Source: Parapristionchus giblindavisi
Lineage: Eukaryota; Nematoda; Chromadorea; Rhabditida; Diplogasteridae
Assembly (NCBI GenBank): GCA_943737045.1
Contig: CALSFV010000339.1
Location: forward strand, 124,001-188,000
Direction: 5' to 3'
Length of the DNA: 64,000 bases
This document shows positions 43,887 to 56,900 of this stretch, piece after piece. The notes under the pieces are model-generated. The model was not told the origin of the DNA, ran no database searches, and saw nothing but the letters and a program-made list of their open reading frames with translations. The position numbers and the translations under genes are program-made. The first letter of the stretch is position 1. Every line of letters starts with the position of its first letter.

Positions 43887-46800
43887 GGTCTTTCCATGCT
43901 TGTCCCTTTGTCATATCAATTTAGTCATCATAGTGCTAATCAATCAATAATTATACGCTCACGTGTAGGAACAGTTCTATTGATTTTTATTCATTTATTG
44001 ATTTACTTATATCTAATTATTGTGATTTAAAATGAAACATTGGCTGACAATCAGATTAAGATAAATATTTATATAGAGGGATGTGATTCTCTGTGTCAAC
44101 AAAATTTCAGATAAAAATTGGAATAGAGAATTCATGATTTCCGATTACAGGAGTCAATACATTTCTCAATTGTATAAGTGAATGAATCAGGAGATGCAGA
44201 TCTCTCATCAGATTCACTTGGAAAGGCTTCTTTCACACATCTGAAAATATCTTTCAGAATCATAGAAATATAGAAATAGAAGCTGACTCATTGACACATT
44301 CATCCCGGTCTGAAGACTGAAAAAATAGAGTTAAAATATCTAATAGTTCATAGAAAACAACCTAGATTGAAGATTGAATGAAGATAAGCAAGAAGAGAGA
44401 AAGAATAGAGAATATCTGCATTTTATTTTATTTTATATTTCTGAGCGAAGTTGGCGATTTATATTTCTACTTTCAGAATGATAGATTTGCAAGATAAGAC
44501 ACGTGAGAAAATATGATTCATTTCTTTCGAAACATAATATGAAATATAGACACAACGTTTCGGGGGTGATTAAGGTGCGAACGAGAAAAAAAGAAAAAGG
44601 GTGTAAAAAGTATAAAATGGAGCATTATACCGTATTTTTTGTCATTTTGCCAAGTATTCAATGACAACGAACATGTGAAATACAATTTTCTGTAATAGCA
44701 CAATAGTATTAAAGTTTCCAATTATGGTTCGCAGAATCATGGCCGGCCCTCAATCGCTCCCCCTCTCCTCTCTCCGAGGCGATTTTACGAGCCATTGCGG
44801 ACCCGCAACCCCCGAATAGATCCTCGAGGTCCTTCGAAATCTGACAATCTGACATTATACAGTGTATACACCAATTTTGTACACCAATTTACATACACAC
44901 CAATATACACCAATTTTGATATGATTATCATTATCTACGTGTTCTCATTCTTGTTCATTTCATTTTTGAGTCTTCGTTCGTTTCATTTCTATTCCCTTCT
45001 CCCCTGTTCGATCAGTTGATTTTTTATCTTTGATCTTTGCCTTGTTCCCATTCCTTCATCACTTTCTATAGATAGCGTATACGAGAGTACAGAAAGAGTG
45101 AGAGAGTGTTGGTCAGTGAGAGAGTGCAGAGAAAGAAATACTGCACTCCCTTCAATGATCTACCATCAATAGTGTTGACCCATTGGTTCCCCAACTTATC
45201 GATATCATCCGATCTATTTTCGGCTACGTTTGATACTTCCCTCTTCCTATCTCTTTTCTTCATCCCTATTTCGTTCACTCGATATCTCAACTTTATCCTA
45301 TGTCCACATAATTTCTTTGATATAGTCTAGTCTAGCATCTATTGTGGTCCAATTTGCATATGACTATGCAAATTTGCATATGACTGTGCAAATTGGATCT
45401 ATGACACGTCATATCAACCTTGTTTATTTCATTTGCAGTCTTCGGTTGCCGACACACACTTGCCTCCCTGTCGTTTCCATTTTGAGATTGATCTTTGATC
45501 TTTACATTTCCGTCTACTCACGGCTTCATTGTTCCTATTCCTTCTCTATCCATCCCCACCTCTATCTCTCCACCTCTCTACTTCTCTCTCTCTCTCCAAT
45601 TCTCCCTCTGACTATGCTCTTGCCATGTTCTCTCTCCCTCTGTCCCACTCCTTGCTTCTACCTCTCTTTCATAAGTATTGCTATATCATCCTTGTACTGT
45701 CGTTGTCTAGTTCTCAATCTATAGTCTTCCAATTTGCATATTTTAAGGTGATTTCTCATATTCCGTTCGCTTGTAGTAACTGCATCTTTAAAAATATATT
45801 CATCATTATCATATCACGAATTTCTTTTTCGAATTATTAATGAAACATATTCTCTTTTCAAATAAAACGGGTAATGCATAGTGAGCGATATCGTTATCGG
45901 AAGAAATGAGCTCAACTATGGTCTTGTGCAATGTTGGAAAGTTGCGAAAAGTGAAAAAGGAGCTCCCTCTTTTTTTTGTGATACTGTAAACAGTGAGAGG
46001 TTTCCTTACATGGCTTTTGAGCACAAGTTAGGTTATGATTGGAACAAAAATCGTTGAAACAATGATAATTTATCGTTCTCCATGTCAATTTCTATCGAAG
46101 TCTTAGGTTCGTCGTCGTTGCTGAAGAAAATCATCGATGGTGAACTTCTCTATGGAATGGTGTAGATTCGAGCTGCTGCACAACCCTGGACCTCTTCTGG
46201 ACGACTGCTGAAGATGCGACAGCTATATTCCCTTTTCAGAAATAATAAAGATGATTTGGGTGTGTTACTGTTTGAATTCGGTGTCCAAGCCCGCGCGGTT
46301 AAAAGGGCGGAGTCAGAATCATTATATAAATGGGGTTGATCAGAAAGGGGCGGAGCTTCACATCGGTATTTAAGTACTCGAGTGCGGTAGTATATGTAGA
46401 TCGTTAAACATGCATTCTAATATGGACAATGTAGTCATTGGAATCATCTAATAGGAATTCGATAAGAGCATGGACCACAAATCCATCCGGTTGGTCGGCA
46501 AAGTTCGATTTTCTGAAGAGGATGAGCAGAAGATAAACACTTTCAACTGGCCTCAACTGTTTTGAACTAGCTTATTTTCCCCGAAAGTGCCTCACACATT
46601 TAAAAATATAGATAAATCATTGAACTTTGTGTTCAATGCGCTTTAAATGAGCTTCACTATTTCATTACTTGCACGAATAAAACAAACCAATAGAGCTATA
46701 ACTGAAGATTGCGGTAGCATTTGAAACTTACAAAAGGAACGCAGAAACTTACAAAAGGAACGTAAACTTACAAAAGGATCGAAAACGAAATGTTTATTTG

Positions 46801-47096
46801 ATTAAAGAAGGGGACCCATGAGTTGGCATGACTGACTCCCGCCACGATAAGCATGCTGGCTATTGTTTATATTATATGGTAATTGGCGTAAGGGATAATG
46901 AGAAAATGAGAGAGAAAGTATGCAAATTCGATGAGCACTCTCTACATGCCTTGAAAGTTGTACTTTCAATGCTCATAGTGAGCTTTAAACATATCGGGAA
47001 TCAATATCAGATATGTCTTTCGATTCGTGTGATGAATCTCTATCATACTATCTGAACAGTCTTATTACGAAAAAACTCGTGGGTCTCCATCTTTAA
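43887..47096. repeat. Left arm of the 9.8 kb palindrome (3,210 bp)
   Basis: This arm is the reverse complement of 49240-53680 minus the insertion at 51144-52374. It starts GGTCTTTCCATGCTTGTCCC and ends GGTCTCCATCTTTAA, the end of a TTAA MITE. By eye there are at least five single-base differences from the right arm (for example near 44425, 44755, 45229, 45384 and 46585) and no net length difference. The arm includes GATCTTTGATCTTT motifs and a (CT)-rich block near 45550-45640. None of its open frames resembles a known protein. Confidence 0.95.
46802..47096. mobile_element. piggyBac-like MITE at the inner end of the left arm
   Basis: TTAAAGAAGGGGACCCATGAG at the left and CTCGTGGGTCTCCATCTTTAA at the right, bounded by TTAA on both sides. 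A mirror copy lies at 49240-49534. A 75-codon frame inside (MTDSRHDKHAGYCLYYM) has no recognised homologue. Confidence 0.85.
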
Positions 47097-49239
47097 CGAG
47101 GACTTGAACAATTCAGAGGAAAGAAGAAAGAGAAACGATCAAAGATCAAAGATCAAAGAAAGAGAGAACAAAAGCGAAGAGAAAAAGTATAGATCAAAGA
47201 TCATGAGAGATGTCTACGGTATTTTATGTAATTCATCACGACATCAATTGTTCACTATATCTAAGTTATCCTTGTAACGTTTATTACTACAGTATCGCCA
47301 GAAAGTAATCGGACACTTTTTCATTTTTTTATAACTTTTGATCCAGGAAAGCAATCATGCTGATCTTTTGAGTCAATATAGAGAATTTATCAAGGAATAT
47401 TACCATGATGTGTTGGTGTAATTATCTTGGTTAATTTTTGCGTAGTGATGACGCTACCGAAGTACACTTTTTTGAAAATTCCCATTTCTTTAGTGAAAAG
47501 CCCTGTTCTTCGGGAACACTGTGAGAGTGGGGACCCCCACTAGGGCTGTACAGTCAAACAATCCGGAATGGCTCCGACTCCGATTTTAAGCTGTGGCATG
47601 ATTGCAACTTTGACCTCCAAATTTCATAACTCAGCTTCTAGATGTGCTAACGACTCGTTCTAAGTGCCAAAATGATGCTAGTGGGGAGTAATGCTTAGAG
47701 CCAGATTATGGTAGTCATAGCTCGCCATTCGCCTTCAGGGCATAAAAAATATTTTTTTTAGAAAGACTGATTTGGAGACCGTACCGTTTAATGGGCAGGT
47801 CTTCTAAAATTATGGTTCCTGCTCATGCAGCTTAGCAATGTATCATACATTTAATTTCCTTATTTTGGTTAAGTTCCGATTCGTTTCAGACCCGCAGCAA
47901 ACGTTCCGCTGAGGTATACTCGGTTGTAGCGAGTAAAGATCAAAATACAAAGATCCAAGATCAAAGTTTAGCAATAGTGTAAAAACTTTTGTGAACATCT
48001 CTAACATGCATTGGTACTTTGAAACTAAGAGATTTCATCAATAGAGGCCCAGGGGCGAGAGCGGAAAGAGAGAAAGAGCAAGAGCGCGCACCGAGTTGAC
48101 CTAAGCATATCTTTTGCTGCGGGTCTGAAAGGAATCGAAACTAAACCAAAATAAGGAAATTAAATGTATGATACATTGCTAAGCTGCATGAGCAGGAACC
48201 ATAATTTTAGAAGACCTGCCCTCTAAACGGTACAGTCTCAAAATCAGTCTTTCTAAAAAAATTATTTTTTATGCCCTGAGGGCGAATGGCGAGCTATGAC
48301 TACCATAATCCGGCTCTAAGCATTACTTGCCACTAGCATCATTTTGGCACTTAGAATGGGTCGTTAGCACATCTAGAAGCTGAGTTATGAAATTTGGAGG
48401 TCAAAGTTGCAATCATGCCACAGCTTGAAATCGGAGTCGGAGCCATTCCGGATTGTTTGACTGTACAGCCCTAGTGGGGGTCACCACTCTCACAGTGTTC
48501 CCGAAGAACAGGGCTTTTCACTAAAGAAATGGGAATTTTCAAAAAAGTGTACTTCGGTAGCGTCATCACTACGCAAAAATTAACCAAGATAATTACACCA
48601 ACACATCATGGTAATATTCCTTGATAAATTCTCTATATTGACTCAAAAGATCAGCATGATTGCTTTCCTGGATCAAAAGTTATAAAAAAATGAAAAAGTG
48701 TCCGATTACTTTCTGGCGATACTGTATATATTATTCTGGATTTTTCTCAGGTACTGTTGCTGGCGTTGCCCGTGCCAAGTGATTTATTAAAGCAATTTAG
48801 CAGGTTATCACAAGTATTAGTTTGAGCGTCCTATATCAACTTTCTTTCGCAGTTATTTCGACTTCTTCATATGAATTGTGTGCCGATAAAATTATTGGAA
48901 TCATTTAAAGTCTTTATTTTATCAAAATTAACATTTTGAAAATTTAAATTTTTTTAAGTGAAGTTAACCCTGCCCCCCACCCGTGTCAATAGTGGTGCTA
49001 AATCGAGTTCAGTGAGCGCGCGATGACTCTCTGCGTCTCTGCCCATCGATCTCCTCTGATCATCTGGCCACTCTATCACTGATCTAATACTGAGAGGGAA
49101 TCCCTTCCTATCTTCCCATCAATTTTTTTTGGAATTTCTTTAGACAGATACATTATTTAAACTAATGATGTAATCGATTTTGTGATATAATCGATAAAAT
49201 CGATTTTGTGATAGAATAGATATAATCGAGATTTTTAAT
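47097..49239. other. Palindrome spacer
   Basis: 2.1 kb separating the two arms. It contains AAAGATC-rich DNA (47100-47210), the Tc1-like foldback at 47290-48724, and 515 bp of unmatched AT-rich sequence (48725-49239) with a short direct repeat, ATCGATTTTGTGAT, at about 49170-49215. No protein gene seen. Confidence 0.7.
47290..48724. mobile_element. Foldback element with Tc1/mariner-like ends
   Basis: Ends CAGTATCGCCAGAAAGTAAT (left) and its exact reverse complement (right), each flanked by TA, the target duplication of Tc1/mariner transposons. The arms are long, about 640 bp each, and nearly identical. They share GGGGACCCCCACTAGGGCTG-like and CATGCAGCTTAGCAATGTAT blocks. The unpaired core (about 47935-48110) has no transposase frame. 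It is therefore non-autonomous. Confidence 0.9.
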
Positions 49240-49534
49240 TTAAAGATGGAGACCCACGAGTTTTTTCGTAATAAGACTGTTCAGATAGTATGATAGAGAT
49301 TCATCACACGAATCGAAAGACATATCTGATATTGATTCCCGATATGTTTAAAGCTCACTATGAGCATTGAAAGTACAACTTTCAAGGCATGTAGAGAGTG
49401 CTCATCGAATTTGCATACTTTCTCTCTCATTTTCTCATTATCCCTTACGCCAATTACCATATAATATAAACAATAGCCAGCATGCTTATCGTGGCGGGAG
49501 TCAGTCATGCCAACTCATGGGTCCCCTTCTTTAA
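49240..49534. mobile_element. piggyBac-like MITE at the inner end of the right arm
   Basis: Mirror copy of the element at 46802-47096, with TTAA at both extremes. The right arm begins with its terminal TTAA. Confidence 0.85.
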
Positions 49535-51143
49535 TCAAATAAACATTTCGTTTTCGATCCTTTTGTAAGTTTACGTTCCTTTTGTAAGTTTCTGCGTTCC
49601 TTTTGTAAGTTTCAAATGCTACCGCAATCTTCAGTTATAGCTCTATTGGTTTGTTTTATTCGTGCAAGTAATGAAATAGTGAAGCTCATTTAAAGCGCAT
49701 TGAACACAAAGTTCAATGATTTATCTATATTTTTAAATGTGTGAGGAACTTTCGGGGAAAATAAGCTAGTTCAAAACAGTTGAGGCCAGTTGAAAGTGTT
49801 TATCTTCTGCTCATCCTCTTCAGAAAATCGAACTTTGCCGACCAACCGGATGGATTTGTGGTCCATGCTCTTATCGAATTCCTATTAGATGATTCCAATG
49901 ACTACATTGTCCATATTAGAATGCATGTTTAACGATCTACATATACTACCGCACTCGAGTACTTAAATACCGATGTGAAGCTCCGCCCCTTTCTGATCAA
50001 CCCCATTTATATAATGATTCTGACTCCGCCCTTTTAACCGCGCGGGCTTGGACACCGAATTCAAACAGTAACACACCCAAATCATCTTTATTATTTCTGA
50101 AAAGGGAATATAGCTGTCGCATCTTCAGCAGTCGTCCAGAAGAGGTCCAGGGTTGTGCAGCAGCTCGAATCTACACCATTCCATAGAGAAGTTCACCATC
50201 GATGATTTTCTTCAGCAACGACGACGAACCTAAGACTTCGATAGAAATTGACATGGAGAACGATAAATTATCATTGTTTCAACGATTTTTGTTCCAATCA
50301 TAACCTAACTTGTGCTCAAAAGCCATGTAAGGAAACCTCTCACTGTTTACAGTATCACAAAAAAAAGAGGGAGCTCCTTTTTCACTTTTCGCAACTTTCC
50401 AACATTGCACAAGACCATAGTTGAGCTCATTTCTTCCGATAACGATATCGCTCACTATGCATTACCCGTTTTATTTGAAAAGAGAATATGTTTCATTAAT
50501 AATTCGAAAAAGAAATTCGTGATATGATAATGATGAATATATTTTTAAAGATGCAGTTACTACAAGCGAACGGAATATGAGAAATCACCTTAAAATATGC
50601 AAATTGGAAGACTATAGATTGAGAACTAGACAACGACAGTACAAGGATGATATAGCAATACTTATGAAAGAGAGGTAGAAGCAAGGAGTGGGACAGAGGG
50701 AGAGAGAACATGGCAAGAGCATAGTCAGAGGGAGAATTGGAGAGAGAGAGAGAAGTAGAGAGGTGGAGAGATAGAGGTGGGGATGGATAGAGAAGGAATA
50801 GGAACAATGAAGCCGTGAGTAGACGGAAATGTAAAGATCAAAGATCAATCTCAAAATGGAAACGACAGGGAGGCAAGTGTGTGTCGGCAACCGAAGACTG
50901 CAAATGAAATAAACAAGGTTGATATGACGTGTCATAGATCCAATTTGCATAGTCATATGCAAATTTGCATAGTCATATGCAAATTGGACCACAATAGATG
51001 CTAGACTAGACTATATCAAAGAAATTATGTGGACATAGGATAAAGTTGAGATATCGAGTGAACGAAATAGGGATGAAGAAAAGAGATAGGAAGAGGGAAG
51101 TATCAAACATAGCCGAAAATAGATCGGATGATATCGATAAGTT

Positions 51144-52366
51144 GGGGGGGTGACATTTCAGCAACCGACATTTCGGCAACCGACATTTCAGCAACCGCAT
51201 TTCAGCAACCGACATTTCGGCAACGGGGCATAACTCGGTTCATAGGGGTCATAGAAACTTGGGATGGGTATCATTGTGATCACCATCAGTAACACTACCG
51301 TAACCTACCGTAACCCAGTTCGGTGGGTCAGATCAAGTTCGGTGGGTCAGAACGGGGCATAACTCGGTTCGTAGGGGTCATAGAAACACGAGCTGGGTAT
51401 CAATGTGATCAGAATCAGCAACACTACCGTAATCTACCGTAACCCGGTTCGGTGGGTCAGATGAAGTGCGATGGGTCAGATTTCACTAAAAAATGTCCAA
51501 ATGATTACTATGCGCGTGGTATGATAATGAGTTATCGTAAACTACCATTTGGACCCTTTTTAGTGAAATATGACACATCGCACTTGATCTGACCCACCGA
51601 ACCGGATTACGGTGGATTACGGTAGTTTACAATAACTCATAATCATACCCCGCACATAGTGATCTTTTGGACAATTTATACTGAGATCTGACCCACCGAA
51701 CTTGATCTGACCCACCGAACCGGGTTATGGTAGTTTGCGATAGCTCATAATGATTTCGCACAAGTAGTGGCCATTCCGACAGTTAGAAGTGAAATCTGAC
51801 CCACCGAACTTGATCTGACCCACCGAACCGGGTTATGGTAGATTACGGTAGTTTGCAATAGCTCATAATGATAACGCACACATAGCGGCCATTCCGACAA
51901 TTTTTAGTTAAATCTGGCACACGGAACTTGATCTGACCCACCGAACCGGGTTACGGTAGATTACTGTAGTTTGCAATTGCTGATAATGATTTCGCACAAG
52001 TAGTGGCTGTTCCGTCAATTTTTGTGAAATCTGACCCACCGAACTTGATCTGACCCGCCGAACTGGGTTACGGTAGATTACGGTAGTGTTGCTGATGCTG
52101 ATCACATTGATACGCAGCTCGTGTTTCTATGACCTCTACGAACCGAGTTATGCCCCGATCTGACCCACCGAACTTGATCTGACCCACCGAACTGGGTTAC
52201 GGTAGGTTACGGTAGTGTTACTGATGGTGATCACAATGATACCCATCCCAAGTTTCTATGACCCCTATGAACCGAGTTATGCCCCGTTGCCGAAATGTCG
52301 GTTGCCGAAATGTCGGTTGCTGAAATGTCGGTTGCCGAAATGCGGTTGCTGAAATGTCACCCCCCC
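51144..52366. mobile_element. hAT-like foldback element inserted in the right arm only
   Basis: Flanked by GATAAGTT on each side (51136-51143 and 52367-52374). The left arm shows the empty site with one copy (reverse complement near 45199). The ends are GGGGGGGTGACATTTCAGC and the exact inverse. Behind them lie short repeats of CAACCGACATTTCGG, then mirrored blocks with CTGACCCACCGAACTTGATC and GTTACGGTAGATTACGGTAG units repeated several times, spaced by about 125 bp. No transposase frame. An 8 bp duplication is typical of hAT elements. Confidence 0.9.
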
Positions 52367-53912
52367 GATAAGTTGGGGAACCAATGGGTCAACACTATTG
52401 ATGGTAGATCATTGAAGGGAGTGCAGTATTTCTTTCTCTGCACTCTCTCACTGACCAACACTCTCTCACTCTTTCTGTACTCTCGTATACGCTATCTATA
52501 GAAAGTGATGAAGGAATGGGAACAAGGCAAAGATCAAAGATAAAAAATCAACTGATCGAACAGGGGAGAAGGGAATAGAAATGAAACGAACGAAGACTCA
52601 AAAATGAAATGAACAAGAATGAGAACACGTAGATAATGATAATCATATCAAAATTGGTGTATATTGGTGTGTATGTAAATTGGTGTACAAAATTGGTGTA
52701 TACACTGTATAATGTCAGATTGTCAGATTTCGAAGGACCTCGAGGATCTATTCGGGGGTTGCGGGTCCGCAATGGCTCGTAAAATCGCCTCGGAGAGAGG
52801 AGAGGGGGAGCGATAGAGGGCCGGCCATGATTCTGCGAACCATAATTGGAAACTTTAATACTATTGTGCTATTACAGAAAATTGTATTTCACATGTTCGT
52901 TGTCATTGAATACTTGGCAAAATGACAAAAAATACGGTATAATGCTCCATTTTATACTTTTTACACCCTTTTTCTTTTTTTCTCGTTCGCACCTTAATCA
53001 CCCCCGAAACGTTGTGTCTATATTTCATATTATGTTTCGAAAGAAATGAATCATATTTTCTCACGTGTCTTATCTTGCAAATCTATCATTCTGAAAGTAG
53101 AAATATAAATCGCCAACTTCGCTCAGAAATAAAAAATAAAATAAAATGCAGATATTCTCTATTCTTTCTCTCTTCTTGCTTATCTTCATTCAATCTTCAA
53201 TCTAGGTTGTTTTCTATGAACTATTAGATATTTTAACTCTATTTTTTCAGTCTTCAGACCGGGATGAATGTGTCAATGAGTCAGCTTCTATTTCTATATT
53301 TCTATGATTCTGAAAGATATTTTCAGATGTGTGAAAGAAGCCTTTCCAAGTGAATCTGATGAGAGATCTGCATCTCCTGATTCATTCACTTATACAATTG
53401 AGAAATGTATTGACTCCTGTAATCGGAAATCATGAATTCTCTATTCCAATTTTTATCTGAAATTTTGTTGACACAGAGAATCACATCCCTCTATATAAAT
53501 ATTTATCTTAATCTGATTGTCAGCCAATGTTTCATTTTAAATCACAATAATTAGATATAAGTAAATCAATAAATGAATAAAAATCAATAGAACTGTTCCT
53601 ACACGTGAGCGTATAATTATTGATTGATTAGCACTATGATGACTAAATTGATATGACAAAGGGACAAGCATGGAAAGACCAACACTGTACATTTTAAAGA
53701 AATAAATACAATATTAACATTAATAAATTATGCCTATATCTATCGATATATATCTATCACTGTACATTCATTGATAAAATTTAACTAGTAAAAATTAAAT
53801 ACTATTTCATTAAATTAATTTTAAAACTAATCCTTGTAGTAGATTCAGCTTTTCCATTTGATGGACTGAAAAATCAATAGTCATTCCACTGGGCAATCAA
53901 TCAATAGCGATA

Positions 53913-56900
53913 TCATACCGTATTATTGAGTGCAGCAATAGCCTTGAAAGCATCAGGAGTATTGGGAGTAAGTGTGGCTGCATATGCTGCCAACTTCTCC
54001 TTCTCTCTTGATGCTACCAACGAATCGATAACGATCTGGAATATTGATTGATTGATTGATTGACCAAAGCTATCGAACGAAACAACTCCATTTTAAAACA
54101 GAATCACATCCGCCATAGCCCAAAACTACCGTAATCAAAGAAATTATTGATTGATTGATTTTATTACCTCGGTAACACGAGCCTTCTGTGCCAACAGTAA
54201 TCTCTCATCATCATCACGAACTGAACGAAGAATACGAGCGAGAAACTGAAACATATCATTTTTAAATACCATATAGATTTTTTAGTAATTATAGAACCAT
54301 TTATTCAATCTTATTATTATTGGTATCGTTTCACCTTGTAATACAATCATGGCGTCGATAAAATATTATTTTTATATAAATATTTAGCATTTAGTATTTA
54401 CACGATATTAGAATGTAACCGGACAAGTTCAGTTTCACGCTCTATATGAAACGCGGATATGTCTAGATTGAAAAGATGAGCATGCTTTAACTGGCAAAAA
54501 GCATACATATTATACTTGCATTAAATTTTTAAAAAAAAGCATTGCATTAACTGCGCACATTGCAGAGCAACTCTATGCTGTATAAAAAGTATTGCATACT
54601 GTATATTGCAATGTATTGTACTGAATATAATAGCTAACAAACATCTTTGGGTGGTTGACTTCCATTTGAATGTAGAACTTTGAATAGATTCTTCCATGAG
54701 AATGGACACGAGAGTTTGGTCATTCCAGCACGATTAAGAAGACCTTAACATATTGTGATCTTTGATCTTCATCTGTCTCAAATTTGATCTTTGATCTTCG
54801 TCTGATTCAAATTTGATCTTTGATCTTCGTCTGATTCAAATTCGATCTTTGATCTTCGTCTGATTCAAATTTGATCTTTGATCTTCGTTTGATTCAAATT
54901 TGATCTTTGATCTCAAATAAGTCAAGATTGAACTATGATCTCTACCTACCTCTAGCATAAGACGATGGTTGCACTACAGACTTTGATTGGAGTACTCGTT
55001 CAATATCAGGCCATCTACAATATCCATTACTTAGATTGATCTACCCAATCAATCAATAATCTCCTACCTGCTTTGTCTCACCAATGCTGATACGGCAGTC
55101 CAAATGAATTCTTTCTCTGATACACGAAGGACGGTACACAATGATTGAGGAGACGATACGTTTGACTGTAGATGAGATGGATTACGGTAATCATGTCAAT
55201 TATCCATCAATCAAACAATAGCTCTAAAACTACATTATCAAATAGATACGGTAACGTACAGGAGGTAGATCAAAATGGTAGAGGCACGAGTAATACAACG
55301 TTGCCATGGTTGATACACCGGTGAGGGCTAAACGAATAGGGTAAATAATGGCAGATCGTATTACAAATCATTGCAACCACAATTCACAAATGACAAATGA
55401 TACAAGTGAAACCATATATCACCTGCTCTTTGAGGAAATTGTTTCATGAGTGAATGTGAAGAAGCAATCTTTTTATCCGATTCCTGCAATAAACAAAAGA
55501 ACCTTGTACGTCAAACAAAAATATATCAAAATCTGGCATAGGAGATCATGGCAGCGTTTTGGGCGACCAATACACTTTACCAGTGAGTACTCAACTAAGA
55601 CTGCCAGTGGGATGAATAATCTTGAGTCAACTTCTCCACCCTATTTACCGCCATAACCAACAGTTAATGAATATCCATACCTCAATCTCAATTTGTCTTT
55701 CGATAAGATTGATATGATCAGATATGAGAGCAGCCTCACATGATAGAGATGGATCAGAGAATGATGATGACAGACATCTTAATCATATTATCGATTAGTT
55801 ATACCATCTCTATCGATTAATTATCCACTAAACTACCGTACACGAACAAATTACCGTAAACCTAACACCACTCCAAAATCAATAATTTCTACCATTTCAC
55901 ATCGTGAAAAATCAATACCATATACCGTATACCTCTTGACAGCATTTCTCCTCGCCCGTACATCCTTATGTCTACATGCACTCATCAATTCAATCATAGC
56001 AGCTTCTTCATTTCTTCCGAGAGCGAATAGAGTCGTTGTGAGTTCATTGATATCACGAATGTCCTTTAGATGCTCCATGTATACCTACATATACTCAGTT
56101 ATTATTATTATTATTCAGTATAAGAGCCAAAATAGATGCTCGGATAGTAATTACTTCAACATTCAGACCATTGTTAACAGTTTTATAATTGACTAGTTTT
56201 CAGATTTCAGATTTAACGTTCCAAACCATTCCTATATCTAAGAAAAAACATTTAAAAAAACAATGATGACCTCCGCTGCTTCAGGTCTTCTCAATAGAAT
56301 ATCACGAAAGAGTGCATCGATTAGTGTTGACTTGAGAAAGAAGAGAACCTGGAATAATACATGATAGATCAAAGATCAATAATCAATAACCACAAACATA
56401 CCGCCAGAATAACATTGTGATCTACGATCGCTATTGCCGCATCGAGTAGATTGATCTTATCATCACGAGATCTGCAAACCAATCAACACCAATCCATAAT
56501 CCATCCATAGGTCGAAAAGTATGTTACAAAGTACCAAGCCTGACCGGATTTTTAGCCAAATTTGTCAGAAATCGAAAAATCTGACCGGATTTTGAAATCC
56601 GATAACCTAGCTATTCGATCTATGCATTCATCAATCAATAACAAATACCGTATACCTATATAGATCGAGTGAAACATTTTCTCCAGTGAGCATTCTTCGA
56701 ACTGCTTCATTGACATCAAGAGCACGAAATCGATCGTTGCGTACACTCTTAAACGGAAAATAATGAGGTCTACAATAACCGAGAGAGTATTGATTAATCC
56801 CAGCAAGAACCAAAACATAAAAGCTGGATATATGCAAAAATTCTATTCAAACATTTTAACAAACAATCGATGAATAAAGATACCGTATACCTCTAGATGC

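Larger units (their letters stand above)
49240..53680. repeat. Right arm of the palindrome (3,210 bp plus insertion)
   Basis: Reverse complement of 43887-47096. It starts TTAAAGATGGAGACC and ends GCATGGAAAGACC. Its length is 4,441 bp; removing the 1,223 bp insertion at 51144-52366 and one 8 bp duplication leaves exactly 3,210 bp, the length of the left arm. Confidence 0.95.

Noticed and set aside
45344..45724. 126-codon frame in the palindrome arms (mirror at 50612-50992)
   Set aside because: Low-complexity Leu/Ser/Pro frame over a CT-rich tract; one amino-acid change between arms; no domain recognised.
46828..47055. 75-codon frame present in mirror copies at 46828-47055 and 49281-49508
   Set aside because: It lies inside the TTAA MITE. 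Both copies come from the same recent duplication, so their identity is not evidence of protein conservation.
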